This document shows positions 8,380 through 17,038 of a stretch of DNA of 64,000 nucleotides, in pieces. Position 1 is the first letter of the stretch. Each line of letters begins with the position of its first letter. The notes under the pieces were generated by a model. It did not search any database. It worked only from the letters and a program-made list of their open reading frames with translations, and was not told the origin of the DNA. The position numbers and the translations under genes are program-made. This DNA comes from JBEBVQ01 sp964527735 (lineage in GTDB: Bacteria; Bacteroidota; Bacteroidia; Chitinophagales; Chitinophagaceae). The stretch covers positions 1 to 64,000 of the forward strand of contig CAZGPG010000014.1 of the NCBI GenBank assembly GCA_964527735.1, in the 5' to 3' direction.

Positions 8380-8589
8380 TTACCATTTTGTTGATACCAG
8401 TAAATTTCTTATGTCTATTTTTAAGAATTTTGCAATCAAATACATTGTTGGGATTGTCGGCTGAGTTGTATTTGTACACCAACGTGACACAGTTTCTTCA
8501 GTAACTCCCAAATACTCTGCAACAGCTTTATTAGTACTTCCGCCTTCAACAATTGCAGCTTTAATCCGGTTGTAATTAATGTCTCCCAT
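8380..8589 (-). CDS. XRE-type helix-turn-helix regulator
   Basis: A 69-residue single-domain DNA-binding protein. The sequence NKAVAEYLGVTEETVSRWCTN is a clear Cro/C1-type helix-turn-helix, with the recognition helix at EETVSRW, followed by the usual IPTMYLIAKFLKIDIRNLL capping helices. It is the first gene of the minus-strand run leading into ptuA and ptuB, 50 bases upstream of ptuA. It most likely represses its own operon, as small XRE proteins often do in defence and toxin-antitoxin cassettes. The start ATG is chosen because the conserved domain begins 10 residues later. Confidence 0.85.
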   Translation of the reverse strand: MGDINYNRIKAAIVEGGSTNKAVAEYLGVTEETVSRWCTNTTQPTIPTMYLIAKFLKIDIRNLLVSTKW

Positions 8590-8786
8590 AGTCTAAAAAA
8601 TGGCCTTGTTACAAATGTAAATCTTTACAAGTAATTGATTTTCAATGTCAAATTGACATTTATTATCAATAAAATAACTTATAAAATCAATTATTTGATA
8701 TTGAAGATCATTTTTTATACATTTGCTTAGAAAGTGGTAATTAATATTTAAATACTAAATCAAAGATTTATGCCTGTTTAAATAGT

Positions 8787-8794
8787 TATTTTTG
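8787..8794 (+). promoter_or_regulatory. Bacteroidota-type -7 promoter element (TATTTTTG)
   Basis: TATTTTTG matches the TAnnTTTG -7 consensus of the phylum. A transcript starting a few bases downstream would run into the structured RNA candidate at 8836. A clear -33 TTTG is not seen at ideal spacing. Confidence 0.4.
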
Positions 8795-8835
8795 CGAAAC
8801 TTCATATAGTCATTGAAGCATTCGCTTAGGATCTC

Positions 8836-8970
8836 GTGAATCGAAACGTGAGAATTTCAAACAGAAACGAGACGATAAGTAGAATGCCCACGTGTAAGAG
8901 CGTGGGCTTCCTTATTGTTTCTGTAGGTTTCTCACGACCTCGGTTCACTTTAAGAGAAGTCCACGCTCTT
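8836..8970 (+). ncRNA. Rod-shaped structured RNA candidate, copy B
   Basis: Folds exactly like copy A at 749-874. Helix 1: 8836-8843 with 8941-8948 (GTGAATCG/CGGTTCAC). Loop AAA/ACCT. Helix 2: 8847-8854 with 8929-8936 (CGTGAGAA/TTCTCACG). Loop UUUCAA/AGGU. Helix 3: 8861-8868 with 8917-8924 (ACAGAAAC/GTTTCTGT). Bulge GAGAC. Helix 4: 8874-8879 with 8911-8916 (GATAAG/CTTATT). Loop TAGAAT/TTC. Terminal hairpin: 8886-8892 with 8901-8907 (GCCCACG/CGTGGGC). Helices 1 to 3 share little sequence with copy A yet stay paired, while loops and bulge are conserved, which is strong covariation evidence. CCACGCTCTT (8961-8970) can alternatively pair with 8896-8905. A promoter-like TATTTTTG lies 42 bases upstream. 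Not matched to any class I know. Confidence 0.7.
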
Positions 8971-9096
8971 GTATTATATTAATTATCAGTTTTTAAACGG
9001 GACTCCTCTTTGTTTTTTGATCATAAGTGATTCGCCCCAAGGCTATTTAGGTTACGCACTAAACATGTGATTTTAAAACCTAAATATCAATTACTT

Positions 9097-12000
9097 ATGA
9101 AAAAACAATTACTCAGGCAGCTTGCCGGCATCATCTTCATTGCAGGTAACTCCCTATCAGGTTTTGCAGTACCGAATAGTAACATCCAACACGGTCAGCA
9201 AGGGTTATACTTCACCGAAAACAAAGGCCAGGTCACAGACCAGCACCACAACCCACGCCCGGATATACACTTCAAAACAGCCGCCACCAACGGCCTCAAC
9301 ATCTTCATCAGCGCCGGTAAGATTCACTACCAATGGACGAAGCATGAAACAACAACATCGTCATCCCGACCGCAGTGGAAGGATCTCACAATAACAGACG
9401 GAGACCCTTCGGCTCCACCCCGCTCCGCTCAGGGTGACGAACGCGTAGAAATGTACCGTATGGACGTACACCTGCTCAATGCTAATCCTAAAGCGAAAAT
9501 CGTCACGGAACAAAAGCAATCCTACTACGAGCAATATTACCTCCCGCACACCGGTGCAGAAGGCGCCACAGCCCATGCCTGGCGTAAGATTACGTACAAA
9601 GAGGTCTATCCGCACATAGACTGGGTGTTTTATATCAACCCACAGGGCAAGGTAGAACACGACTTCATCATCCACCCCGGCGGTAAGGTTTCCGACATCC
9701 GGTTGCAATATGCTGGCGCTACCAGCATGCATCTTAACGAAGATGGCAGCGTCACCGCTTCAACCCCCTTCGGCTCCGTTACGGAAAATACACCCTATTG
9801 CTACCAGCAGGACGGCCAACAGGTAGCCGGAAAATTTATCCTCACCAACAACACCATCAGTTTCTCTACTGCCACATACGAAGGTGTATTGACCATAGAC
9901 CCCGTGCTGGAATGGGGCACTTACTTCGGCGGCAGTGAAACAGATTACGCGGAAGATGTCGTTACCGATAAATACGGAAATGTGTACATCACCGGCCGGA
10001 CAAACAGCACCGCCAACATAGCTACTACAGGAGCACATCAGGATACTTTTGGCGGTGGCAGCCATGCCCTGGGGGCGGATGCCTTTCTTGCAAAATTCAG
10101 CCGCGACGGTCGCTGTCTTTGGGCTACTTTTTATGGAGGGGAGCGCATAGATGTGGCCAAAAGCGTATCCTGCGACACATCGGGGAATCTATATATGGCT
10201 GGTTATACCAACTCTGCCGCAGGTATCGCTACACAAAGTGTTCATCAATCTGCAAAAGCCGGCAGTGCCACCTCATATGATGCCTTCCTGGCCAAATTCA
10301 ACACTGCAGGTTCCCGGCTATGGGGGACCTACTACGGTGGTACCGGCGCGGAAGCCACTACAACCGTAGCCATAGCCTGTGATAAATTCAACAATGTGTA
10401 CCTCACCGGCAATACACAAAGCGCAGCAGGCATCGCAACCACCGGGGCATACCGGGATGCCCGGCCGGGCGGACATGACATGTTTCTTGCAAAGTTTACA
10501 ACCAACGGCCTTATAGACTGGGCAACCTACTATGGAGGCACATCCAACGACTACGGAGCCTGCCTGGCGGCAGACGAAACAGGCAATATTATCGTGGGTG
10601 GTTATACCCAGAGCAATGCAGATATCGCCACACCAGGCAGCTATCGCAGTACGTTATCCGGAGAGCGGGATGTATTTCTGGTAAAATTCAACAATGCCGG
10701 CACACCGCTCTGGGCTACTTACTATGGGGGATCAAAAGAAGATCAGCCGGCCGGTATCACCATAGATCCGCAGGGCAATATCATTATCGCAGGCGTCACC
10801 TATAGTGATACGGGCATTGCCACTGTCGGCAGTCACCAGCCCTTGATTACCGAGCAGACATACGGAGAAGGCTTCTGTGCAAAGTTTAGCCCGGGCGGGA
10901 ATTTGCTATGGGGTACATACTATGGCGGAGAAAACTTTGATGAAGTAACAAGAGTAGTAACCGATGACAAGGCAATCATCTATTTGGCAGGCAATACCCG
11001 CAGCCAAACGGGCATCACAACCGCCGGAAGCTACCAGCCCGGCCACCGGGGTACCACACCCGATATAACCAGCGGCTTCATTATCAAAATGAATGAGGAT
11101 GGTCAAAGATTGTGGGGAACATTGTATGGGGGCGTTGATCATAGCAGCATTACCGGGCTTGCCATAGATGATATGAGCAACCTGTATTTCACGGGATATA
11201 CAAAGAGCGGCAGCCATATCGCCACCCCTAACGGATACCAGCCGGCACATGGCGGCGGCGACAACGATGCCTTCCTCGTCCGCTTCAACGACTGTACACC
11301 GCCTGCTGCATCGGATACCATATACGGCCCCGGCATTGTATGCACCGGACAGGAAACATTATACAAAGCTTCCGGATCAGCAGATGCAAGCCATTATACC
11401 TGGCTGCTCCCGGCAATGTGGGCGGGGCATTCCGTATCGGATACCATCAGGCTCCGTCCCACCGCCGTTGACGGGCTGGTACGCGTAGTAGCACATAGTC
11501 TGTGCGGAGGCAGCAGCGACACGCTATCCCGGCATATTTCAATAAGCCCATTGCCACTACTATCACCAGTCGGGCATAACGACATCTGCGCAGGCGACAC
11601 GCTGCAATTGACCGTCAGCCCCGATACGGCAGTATCTTATACATGGCTGCAGGATGGCCAATCCATACCCGGCGCTGCCACAGCGCAATATGCCGCATCT
11701 GCTTCCGGCAGTTACCAGGTCATTACAGACAATGGCATTTGTACAGACACCTCGCTGCCCGTTACGATTGTAGTCTACCCCCTGCCCGCTCCGGTTATTG
11801 TCAACAACGGGGGTGTCCTCTCCACCACACACCCCTACGCTGCCTATCAGTGGTATTATAACGGCAGCCTGGTCACCGGTGCTACCGGATCAACCCATAC
11901 AGCCGCTTTCGATGGCGCTTATGCAGTAGCCGTTACAGACAGCAACAACTGCCGGGCAATGTCAGATACGGCCTCTATCGGCGATGATACCCACGTTACC

Positions 12001-12246
12001 GGTACCGGCAACAAACAGGCAGTATCCGTTTATCCCAACCCTGCCGGCAACCGGCTATACTTGTCTGTACCTGTCAATGCCTTACTGTATCTCAGTACGG
12101 CAGACGGACGGAGCATACTGCAGCAACAGCTAAAAAGCGGATCGGCAGCGATAGACATATCCGCATGGATGCCCGGCATATATATACTTCGTATAACCGA
12201 CCAACAGGGAGCCATTTTATTACACCATAAAATGACGAAATTATGA
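9097..12246 (+). CDS. SBBP-repeat surface protein with T9SS type A sorting domain
   Basis: A 1049-residue secreted protein. ATG 9097 is chosen over GTG 9067 because a signal peptide follows directly (MKKQLLRQLAGIIFIAGNSL). Next comes a DUF7948-like domain (ENKGQVTD...), then seven SBBP beta-propeller-type repeats marked by W[GA]T-x-[FY]GG (WGTYFGG, WATFYGG, WGTYYGG, WATYYGG twice, WGTYYGG, WGTLYGG) with DAFLAKF spacers, then Ig-like segments. The last 75 residues are a T9SS sorting domain (VYPNPAGNRLYL ... GIYILRI). It should be exported by Sec and anchored or released by the type IX system, probably as an adhesin-like protein. Its stop overlaps the start of the next gene (ATGA). A REP element lies in frame at 9359-9439. 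Confidence 0.88.
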   Translation: MKKQLLRQLAGIIFIAGNSLSGFAVPNSNIQHGQQGLYFTENKGQVTDQHHNPRPDIHFKTAATNGLNIFISAGKIHYQWTKHETTTSSSRPQWKDLTITDGDPSAPPRSAQGDERVEMYRMDVHLLNANPKAKIVTEQKQSYYEQYYLPHTGAEGATAHAWRKITYKEVYPHIDWVFYINPQGKVEHDFIIHPGGKVSDIRLQYAGATSMHLNEDGSVTASTPFGSVTENTPYCYQQDGQQVAGKFILTNNTISFSTATYEGVLTIDPVLEWGTYFGGSETDYAEDVVTDKYGNVYITGRTNSTANIATTGAHQDTFGGGSHALGADAFLAKFSRDGRCLWATFYGGERIDVAKSVSCDTSGNLYMAGYTNSAAGIATQSVHQSAKAGSATSYDAFLAKFNTAGSRLWGTYYGGTGAEATTTVAIACDKFNNVYLTGNTQSAAGIATTGAYRDARPGGHDMFLAKFTTNGLIDWATYYGGTSNDYGACLAADETGNIIVGGYTQSNADIATPGSYRSTLSGERDVFLVKFNNAGTPLWATYYGGSKEDQPAGITIDPQGNIIIAGVTYSDTGIATVGSHQPLITEQTYGEGFCAKFSPGGNLLWGTYYGGENFDEVTRVVTDDKAIIYLAGNTRSQTGITTAGSYQPGHRGTTPDITSGFIIKMNEDGQRLWGTLYGGVDHSSITGLAIDDMSNLYFTGYTKSGSHIATPNGYQPAHGGGDNDAFLVRFNDCTPPAASDTIYGPGIVCTGQETLYKASGSADASHYTWLLPAMWAGHSVSDTIRLRPTAVDGLVRVVAHSLCGGSSDTLSRHISISPLPLLSPVGHNDICAGDTLQLTVSPDTAVSYTWLQDGQSIPGAATAQYAASASGSYQVITDNGICTDTSLPVTIVVYPLPAPVIVNNGGVLSTTHPYAAYQWYYNGSLVTGATGSTHTAAFDGAYAVAVTDSNNCRAMSDTASIGDDTHVTGTGNKQAVSVYPNPAGNRLYLSVPVNALLYLSTADGRSILQQQLKSGSAAIDISAWMPGIYILRITDQQGAILLHHKMTKL
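9359..9439. repeat. REP/BIME-like element inserted in frame in a coding sequence
   Basis: The segment begins CGTCATCCCGACCGCAGTGG and ends CCGCTCCGCTCAGGGTGACG, the two arms of a common dispersed palindromic repeat. It is 81 bases long (27 codons), so the frame is kept. The encoded stretch is polar and proline-rich and interrupts the DUF7948-like domain between HYQWTKHE and VEMYRMDVHLL. A partial relative lies at 601-655. Confidence 0.75.
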
Positions 12247-14879
12247 TCCGGATCATCCTCGCGTTAATCCTTTCTTGTCCCTGGGCATACCATCCGGCAT
12301 ATGCCCAGGGAGAGGAAAACCTCTGGTTTTTCGGCCGCGGGTTTGTAGTTGATTTTTCCTCCGGTGCACCGGAGCTGTGTCCATCGCCGCCACAACATAA
12401 TACAGGAGCTACATATACCCCCGGCTACTATTCGGCGCAGTTTGGCGTACAGGCAGGCATATGCACACCCGCAGGCGCACTGCGCTTCCTGGTACATATA
12501 CGTGGCAATGCCTCTAATGCCCAACAATACCGGCGGGCGCCAAAAGTATTTGATGCCACTGGTTACTCCATGCCCAACGGAGATATAAACGCGGCACTAA
12601 CAGGAGGTGACGGTAGCGCGGTTGCTCCGCTTATCTTACCCTGGCCCGGTGAGCCGGATAAATACTTTGTGATCTACAGCATCAATTCAGGCCTGCTATA
12701 CAGCGTGGTAGACATGCGGCTTAATAACGGCCTCGGAGATATAGACACGGCTCACAAAGACATGTTGCTATCCGGCTATGGCACCATCGTTGGAGCAAAA
12801 TACGCAGCCGTACAAGGGTGCGGAGGGCTGTGGCTCGTGGTACGCTCCCGGGTAGAGAAGCAATACCTCAGCTTCCGGATCACCCGGCAGGGCATTGATC
12901 CGGATCCTGTAGTTTCCGTTTGCGGCTTATTGCCATCAGTTACAGACTATGAAGAGCCGGAATTTAGTGGTGGCAGGCTGGCGGTTGCTCCCAACGGCAA
13001 AACGCTGGCTGCCGCTACCAATAGGGGTATTGAGCTATATGATTTTGAGCGATGCAGCGGCAGGATCTCCAACCCCAGGGTAATTGATACATTTACATTC
13101 CTGGGCTTGTGTTTTTCCCCGGATAACAACCTGCTGTACGCCTCCTCCTTGGAGAATTATTTCACTACCATGGAAAATTATTACCTCTATGGTCATCAGA
13201 ATTACCCCGGTCGGGTATATCAATACGATCTGGGACAGATGAATCCGCCAGCAATTACAGCTTCACGCATCTTGATTTTTGAGAGCCCGAGGGTAGCATG
13301 TCCCGACCCGTTTCGGTGCCATACATGCTTATGCTATTGTGATACGCTTTCATCCTATCTGGGAGATTTGAAGCTTGCACCGGATGGCAAAATATATTTC
13401 GCAAACAACTACAGAAGTTGCGGTCCGCCTACAGGCCTCCTACCCGCATTACCTGCGCCACCACTTGCTCCAATGCCCTTTCCCATGCCGGCTATCATAT
13501 ACGACTCTTCCGCCTTACACGTCATTCATGAACCCAACCGGCCGGGGTGGGCCTGTCGTCCGGAGCCGAATGTACTCATGTTACGAAGACATGGAGGCCC
13601 GTACACACGTGGGGAAACAGGCATGTGGTTACCGTTACCCGTGGTGATCCCGCCGCCCGATCCGGACACGATACCGGGCGTGCACATGACGTTGGCAGCA
13701 TGTTTTACCGACAGTCTGGTACTTATCGCGCCGGAAGGCAGATGTTACTATTGGGACGATCAGTCCACCCGGCCGGTGCGTACCGTTTATAAATCCGGTA
13801 TATACACGGTTGGTTATTTCAACAACGATTGCGCCTATCGTACCGATACCTTCCAGGTCATATTTACATCCCCGCCAAAAGCAGGCCCCGGATCGTATAG
13901 CTGCATCAATAAACCCGGAGGAATGTTATATGTAACTCCAAACGACGGCGACACGCTTACATACCAATATAGCTGGTACGACCAAAGAGGGGACATACTT
14001 CGTACATCTGCCGGCAGACGTGGAGACACCCTGTCCGACCTGCTGCCGGGTACATACGCAGTCCGGGTGAATACAGCTTTGGGCTGCGACACCAGTCTGA
14101 CCATGGAAGTATTATCGCTGCCCCACCCCGAAGCCTCTTTCAAGGCAGATACCCTTATATGCAAAGGTGATGCCATTATACTGGATTATACGGCACAAGC
14201 GCCGTCTTGGACATGGTCATTGGGAGACGGCACCGTTCGCACCAAAGAGAGATCGCCCGTCCATATATACCATGAGGCGGGTATCTATACCGTCATGCTG
14301 GTAACAGAGAATGCAGAGCGTTGTACCGACACTGCAACTAAACAGATCCACGTAAAAGAGTTAAAGTTGCTCCTTACTTCAGATAAAACCCGGGTGAGCA
14401 GGGATGAGCAAATCTACTTACAGAGTACAGCGCCGGAGCCCTACCAGGTCATTGCCTGGCTCCCTGAAGACCGCTTTGCCGACCAGCAGGCATATCAGCA
14501 GTCGGTAATAACGGATACCAGCCGTACTTACCAGGTCATTGCCCGCTCCGGCCACGGATGTCTCGACACGGCATCCGTAGCAGTGCAGGTACATCCCGTC
14601 ATCCTGATACCCACGGCATTCAGCCCCAACGGCGACGGACGCAACGATTTTTTTCGTCCCTCGGTATCCGGCGGTCCGGTTACGATCCGCACCTTTATGA
14701 TCTTCGACCGCTGGGGCCGCATGGTCTGGGATCAGCAGCAAAACCGCTCCTCTACCGGGTGGAACGGTACCTACAATGGTACACCTGCCGAAGTCGGCGC
14801 CTACTTCTACCATATAGAAATAGACACACACACCGGCCAGACCATCCAAAAACACGGAGACCTCACACTAATACGATAA
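12243..14879 (+). CDS. Gliding motility-associated C-terminal domain protein
   Basis: An 878-residue secreted protein with an N-terminal signal peptide (MIRIILALILSCPWAYHPAYA). The first 430 residues resemble the propeller-like module also found in the proteins at 30279 and 62014 (ENLWFFGRGFVVDFSSGAP, then LSPDNNLLYASS-type blocks and LAPDGKIYFAN). PKD/Ig-like domains follow, including WSLGDGTVRTKERSPVHIYH. The end is a CHU_C/type B T9SS sorting domain (LIPTAFSPNGDGRNDFF ... GAYFYHIEI ... GDLTLIR). It overlaps the upstream SBBP gene by four bases, so the two surface proteins are co-expressed. The substrate or partner is unknown. Confidence 0.87.
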   Translation: MIRIILALILSCPWAYHPAYAQGEENLWFFGRGFVVDFSSGAPELCPSPPQHNTGATYTPGYYSAQFGVQAGICTPAGALRFLVHIRGNASNAQQYRRAPKVFDATGYSMPNGDINAALTGGDGSAVAPLILPWPGEPDKYFVIYSINSGLLYSVVDMRLNNGLGDIDTAHKDMLLSGYGTIVGAKYAAVQGCGGLWLVVRSRVEKQYLSFRITRQGIDPDPVVSVCGLLPSVTDYEEPEFSGGRLAVAPNGKTLAAATNRGIELYDFERCSGRISNPRVIDTFTFLGLCFSPDNNLLYASSLENYFTTMENYYLYGHQNYPGRVYQYDLGQMNPPAITASRILIFESPRVACPDPFRCHTCLCYCDTLSSYLGDLKLAPDGKIYFANNYRSCGPPTGLLPALPAPPLAPMPFPMPAIIYDSSALHVIHEPNRPGWACRPEPNVLMLRRHGGPYTRGETGMWLPLPVVIPPPDPDTIPGVHMTLAACFTDSLVLIAPEGRCYYWDDQSTRPVRTVYKSGIYTVGYFNNDCAYRTDTFQVIFTSPPKAGPGSYSCINKPGGMLYVTPNDGDTLTYQYSWYDQRGDILRTSAGRRGDTLSDLLPGTYAVRVNTALGCDTSLTMEVLSLPHPEASFKADTLICKGDAIILDYTAQAPSWTWSLGDGTVRTKERSPVHIYHEAGIYTVMLVTENAERCTDTATKQIHVKELKLLLTSDKTRVSRDEQIYLQSTAPEPYQVIAWLPEDRFADQQAYQQSVITDTSRTYQVIARSGHGCLDTASVAVQVHPVILIPTAFSPNGDGRNDFFRPSVSGGPVTIRTFMIFDRWGRMVWDQQQNRSSTGWNGTYNGTPAEVGAYFYHIEIDTHTGQTIQKHGDLTLIR

Positions 14880-15015
14880 CCAGATTTTTCAATAAGCAGC
14901 GTTAAAAACGGTGTCATTCCGAACTCCTTTTCGTCGTTTCGTACAGTCATCCGGCAATGACAATCTGAGCATCATGGCTCCGGATGGCACTGGCAGGCTC
15001 AGCCTTGATCTTTCG

Positions 15016-15041
15016 CTTCCTTTCTATCAAGAGAAAGGAAG
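15016..15041. repeat. Perfect hairpin in convergent intergenic region
   Basis: CTTCCTTTCT and AGAAAGGAAG flank a six-base loop. Located between two convergent genes; it may add to termination but has no adjacent T-run. The preceding bases 14911-14990 contain REP-like half palindromes (GTCATTCCG and CGGCAATGAC). Confidence 0.45.
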
Positions 15042-15056
15042 GTGCAACATAAGCCT

Positions 15057-15090
15057 ACAAAAAAAGAGCGCCCCGCAACAAGGGCGCTCT
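15057..15090 (-). terminator. Rho-independent terminator of the beta-helix protein gene
   Basis: On the minus strand a nine-base stem (AGAGCGCCC/GGGCGCTCT) with a short loop is followed by a run of T. It lies 38 bases past the stop of the gene at 15128-16765. Confidence 0.8.
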
Positions 15091-15127
15091 CTGGCTTACT
15101 TCATCCGCACCAGTCGTTGAGCAACAA

Positions 15128-16765
15128 TCAGTGTACCAACAACTGTCCCGTCAGCACACTGCCATCCGGCAGTAAAACCTTTACCACGTATACACCCGTC
15201 GGCAACTCGTCCGACGGCACAGTGATACGCTGCTCACCCGTAGTCACTGCTGCGCGGGCGTTCCGTACCGGCTTTCCACTTATCGGGTCCAGCACCTGGA
15301 CGATGGCCGTGCCGGCAACCGCAGCTTCAAACCGGGCATACGCAATACCCCGTACCGGGTTGGGAGAAAGCTGCACCGTTACCCGTGAAGCAGATCCGAT
15401 CCGGTCTTCATGCACGACACAAGGTAATGGGTGCTCATTCGGGCACAACTCCGACCATGCAGTGTACAGATCTGTACCCTGTATCGCCCCGCGAAAATCA
15501 ACCGCATCATCAAACCAGGTATCCCCGCCTGGCCAGCCGAAATCCGGCGGATCCAGTTCCGTTTCCGTATCATCCAATACAAAATCCGCGACATACATTT
15601 CGTCACAATAATCGCCACACAGACTAAGATCATAAGCCGGATCGGTTGATGCTGCCTGGTTGCCATCCTCAAAACAGGACGATCCGGTACCATTAATCCA
15701 CGCATTCATATCTACCCCACAGCCTCCGGACCAGGTAGATGATCCGTATGCCGTACCATTATTGTAGAAGGAATTAAACGAAAAATTCAGGGCATTGGTA
15801 GCCGTATGAGCCACCGACGGCCCTCCGTCAATATACAAACCATAGCCGGGCCATCCTCCGAAAAAGCTGTTATACACGTTTCCGCCCGCATTTTGGCGAA
15901 ACCGGATAGCATCCTGGAAGTCGCCATCAAAAGGACCATCATTACATTCGTCAGGGCCAATCACAGTTGCATTGCTGATCACAGGAGCTGTTAATGGCGT
16001 GCCTGTAAATCCGGTTCCGATATTCGTATTATTCTGTATCAGGATGCCATGTGAAGGGGCTGCTGCATGATAGGCGTCCGGGTCTTTTCTTATAGCAAGC
16101 AGGAACTGGGATTTGGCCACATAACCATCCGAAAACAGAAAGTCATTTTGTCGTGCATCCAGCGAAAACAGGTAACTCATATTGACCGTTCCCCCGTATA
16201 TACCGAAGTTATTGGAAGCAGAATTTGTCACCTCCACGTTTTCGATAATGGTACCACTTCCCAGGGCATTCAGTGTAAACCCATTATCCAGCTTGGGTCT
16301 GGTATCACCACCGGCAAAATGTATTTGCAGATACGTGATCATACCCGAGTTGTCATCAGGGAAAGTATCTCCCGCCATAGCATTGGTACATATCCCCATA
16401 TCCAGCGGGCCGTCATTCGTGTAAGACAAACCACCGATCACAATGCCGTACCAGTCACCCGGAGCGCGATCGCCCGGGTCTTCAGCAGAAGTAAAGATCA
16501 CCGGATCATTGTCTGTCCCGTTCACGATCAATTGCGCACCGGGTTCCACAATAAACGAAGATGCAGTCCTGGCCAGTACATGGACGCCCGCCTCAATGGT
16601 CAGTGTATAACCCGCTTTTACCACAAAGCAGTCTTCAAGATAGAAACAGGAATTTAATGAAAGCGTAGAATCTTGCGTAAGATCCCCCGTAAGTATGTCT
16701 TGCGCTGAAGCGCTGGTAGTCATGCCGCCGATTGCGATCATGGCTACTGTTATGATGCTTTTCAT
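15128..16765 (-). CDS. Parallel beta-helix T9SS type A cargo protein
   Basis: A 545-residue secreted protein. Signal peptide MKSIITVAMIAIGGMTTSAS, cleavage near ASAQD. The body reads like a right-handed beta-helix: an early motif of a calculated-barrier type (LTIEAGVHVLARTASSFIVE, then PGAQLIVNGTDNDPVIFTS) and later stacked NNTNIGTG-like turns, a pattern found in many Bacteroidota proteins with multicopper-like or pectate-lyase-like folds. No catalytic residues can be named. The C-terminal 80 residues are a type A T9SS sorting domain (LSPNPVRGIAYARF ... GVYVVKV). It stands alone with its own terminator. An 11-base-pair hairpin (16809-16836) lies in its leader. Confidence 0.82.
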   Translation of the reverse strand: MKSIITVAMIAIGGMTTSASAQDILTGDLTQDSTLSLNSCFYLEDCFVVKAGYTLTIEAGVHVLARTASSFIVEPGAQLIVNGTDNDPVIFTSAEDPGDRAPGDWYGIVIGGLSYTNDGPLDMGICTNAMAGDTFPDDNSGMITYLQIHFAGGDTRPKLDNGFTLNALGSGTIIENVEVTNSASNNFGIYGGTVNMSYLFSLDARQNDFLFSDGYVAKSQFLLAIRKDPDAYHAAAPSHGILIQNNTNIGTGFTGTPLTAPVISNATVIGPDECNDGPFDGDFQDAIRFRQNAGGNVYNSFFGGWPGYGLYIDGGPSVAHTATNALNFSFNSFYNNGTAYGSSTWSGGCGVDMNAWINGTGSSCFEDGNQAASTDPAYDLSLCGDYCDEMYVADFVLDDTETELDPPDFGWPGGDTWFDDAVDFRGAIQGTDLYTAWSELCPNEHPLPCVVHEDRIGSASRVTVQLSPNPVRGIAYARFEAAVAGTAIVQVLDPISGKPVRNARAAVTTGEQRITVPSDELPTGVYVVKVLLPDGSVLTGQLLVH

Positions 16766-16808
16766 AACTCATTATTTAAAAAATTAAAAATGGATGTATC
16801 GAAGGCGT

Positions 16809-16836
16809 CTACGCTACCGTTATTCCGGTAGCGTAG
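16809..16836. repeat. Perfect inverted repeat in the leader of the beta-helix gene
   Basis: CTACGCTACCG and CGGTAGCGTAG separated by six bases, 44-71 bases upstream of the ATG at 16765. It could be an operator or a leader hairpin. It has no T-run. The nearby AraC-type regulator is a conceivable partner, but nothing shows this. Confidence 0.5.
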
Positions 16837-17038
16837 TGTACAGATGGGGGGCATGGCCGGCCTTCACGACCCGCAGCCCCTCCATCGCCGGAGGATGGCG
16901 CGATCTCGGGACGACGATCAGCCGCTGTATAAAACATGATATCTCGCAATACAAATTCATGATCCGGCATTGTACACATATGGAGTACAAAGCTGGATCG
17001 GAAAAAATTATTTTTTTTAAACGGTGTTGAAATTGTTT

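Noticed and set aside
8836..8970. Retron msr-msd for the RNA candidate
   Set aside because: PtuA/PtuB are retron effectors, but no reverse transcriptase gene lies anywhere in the window, the second copy is not near an effector pair in the right order, and no priming-G/msd layout is evident.
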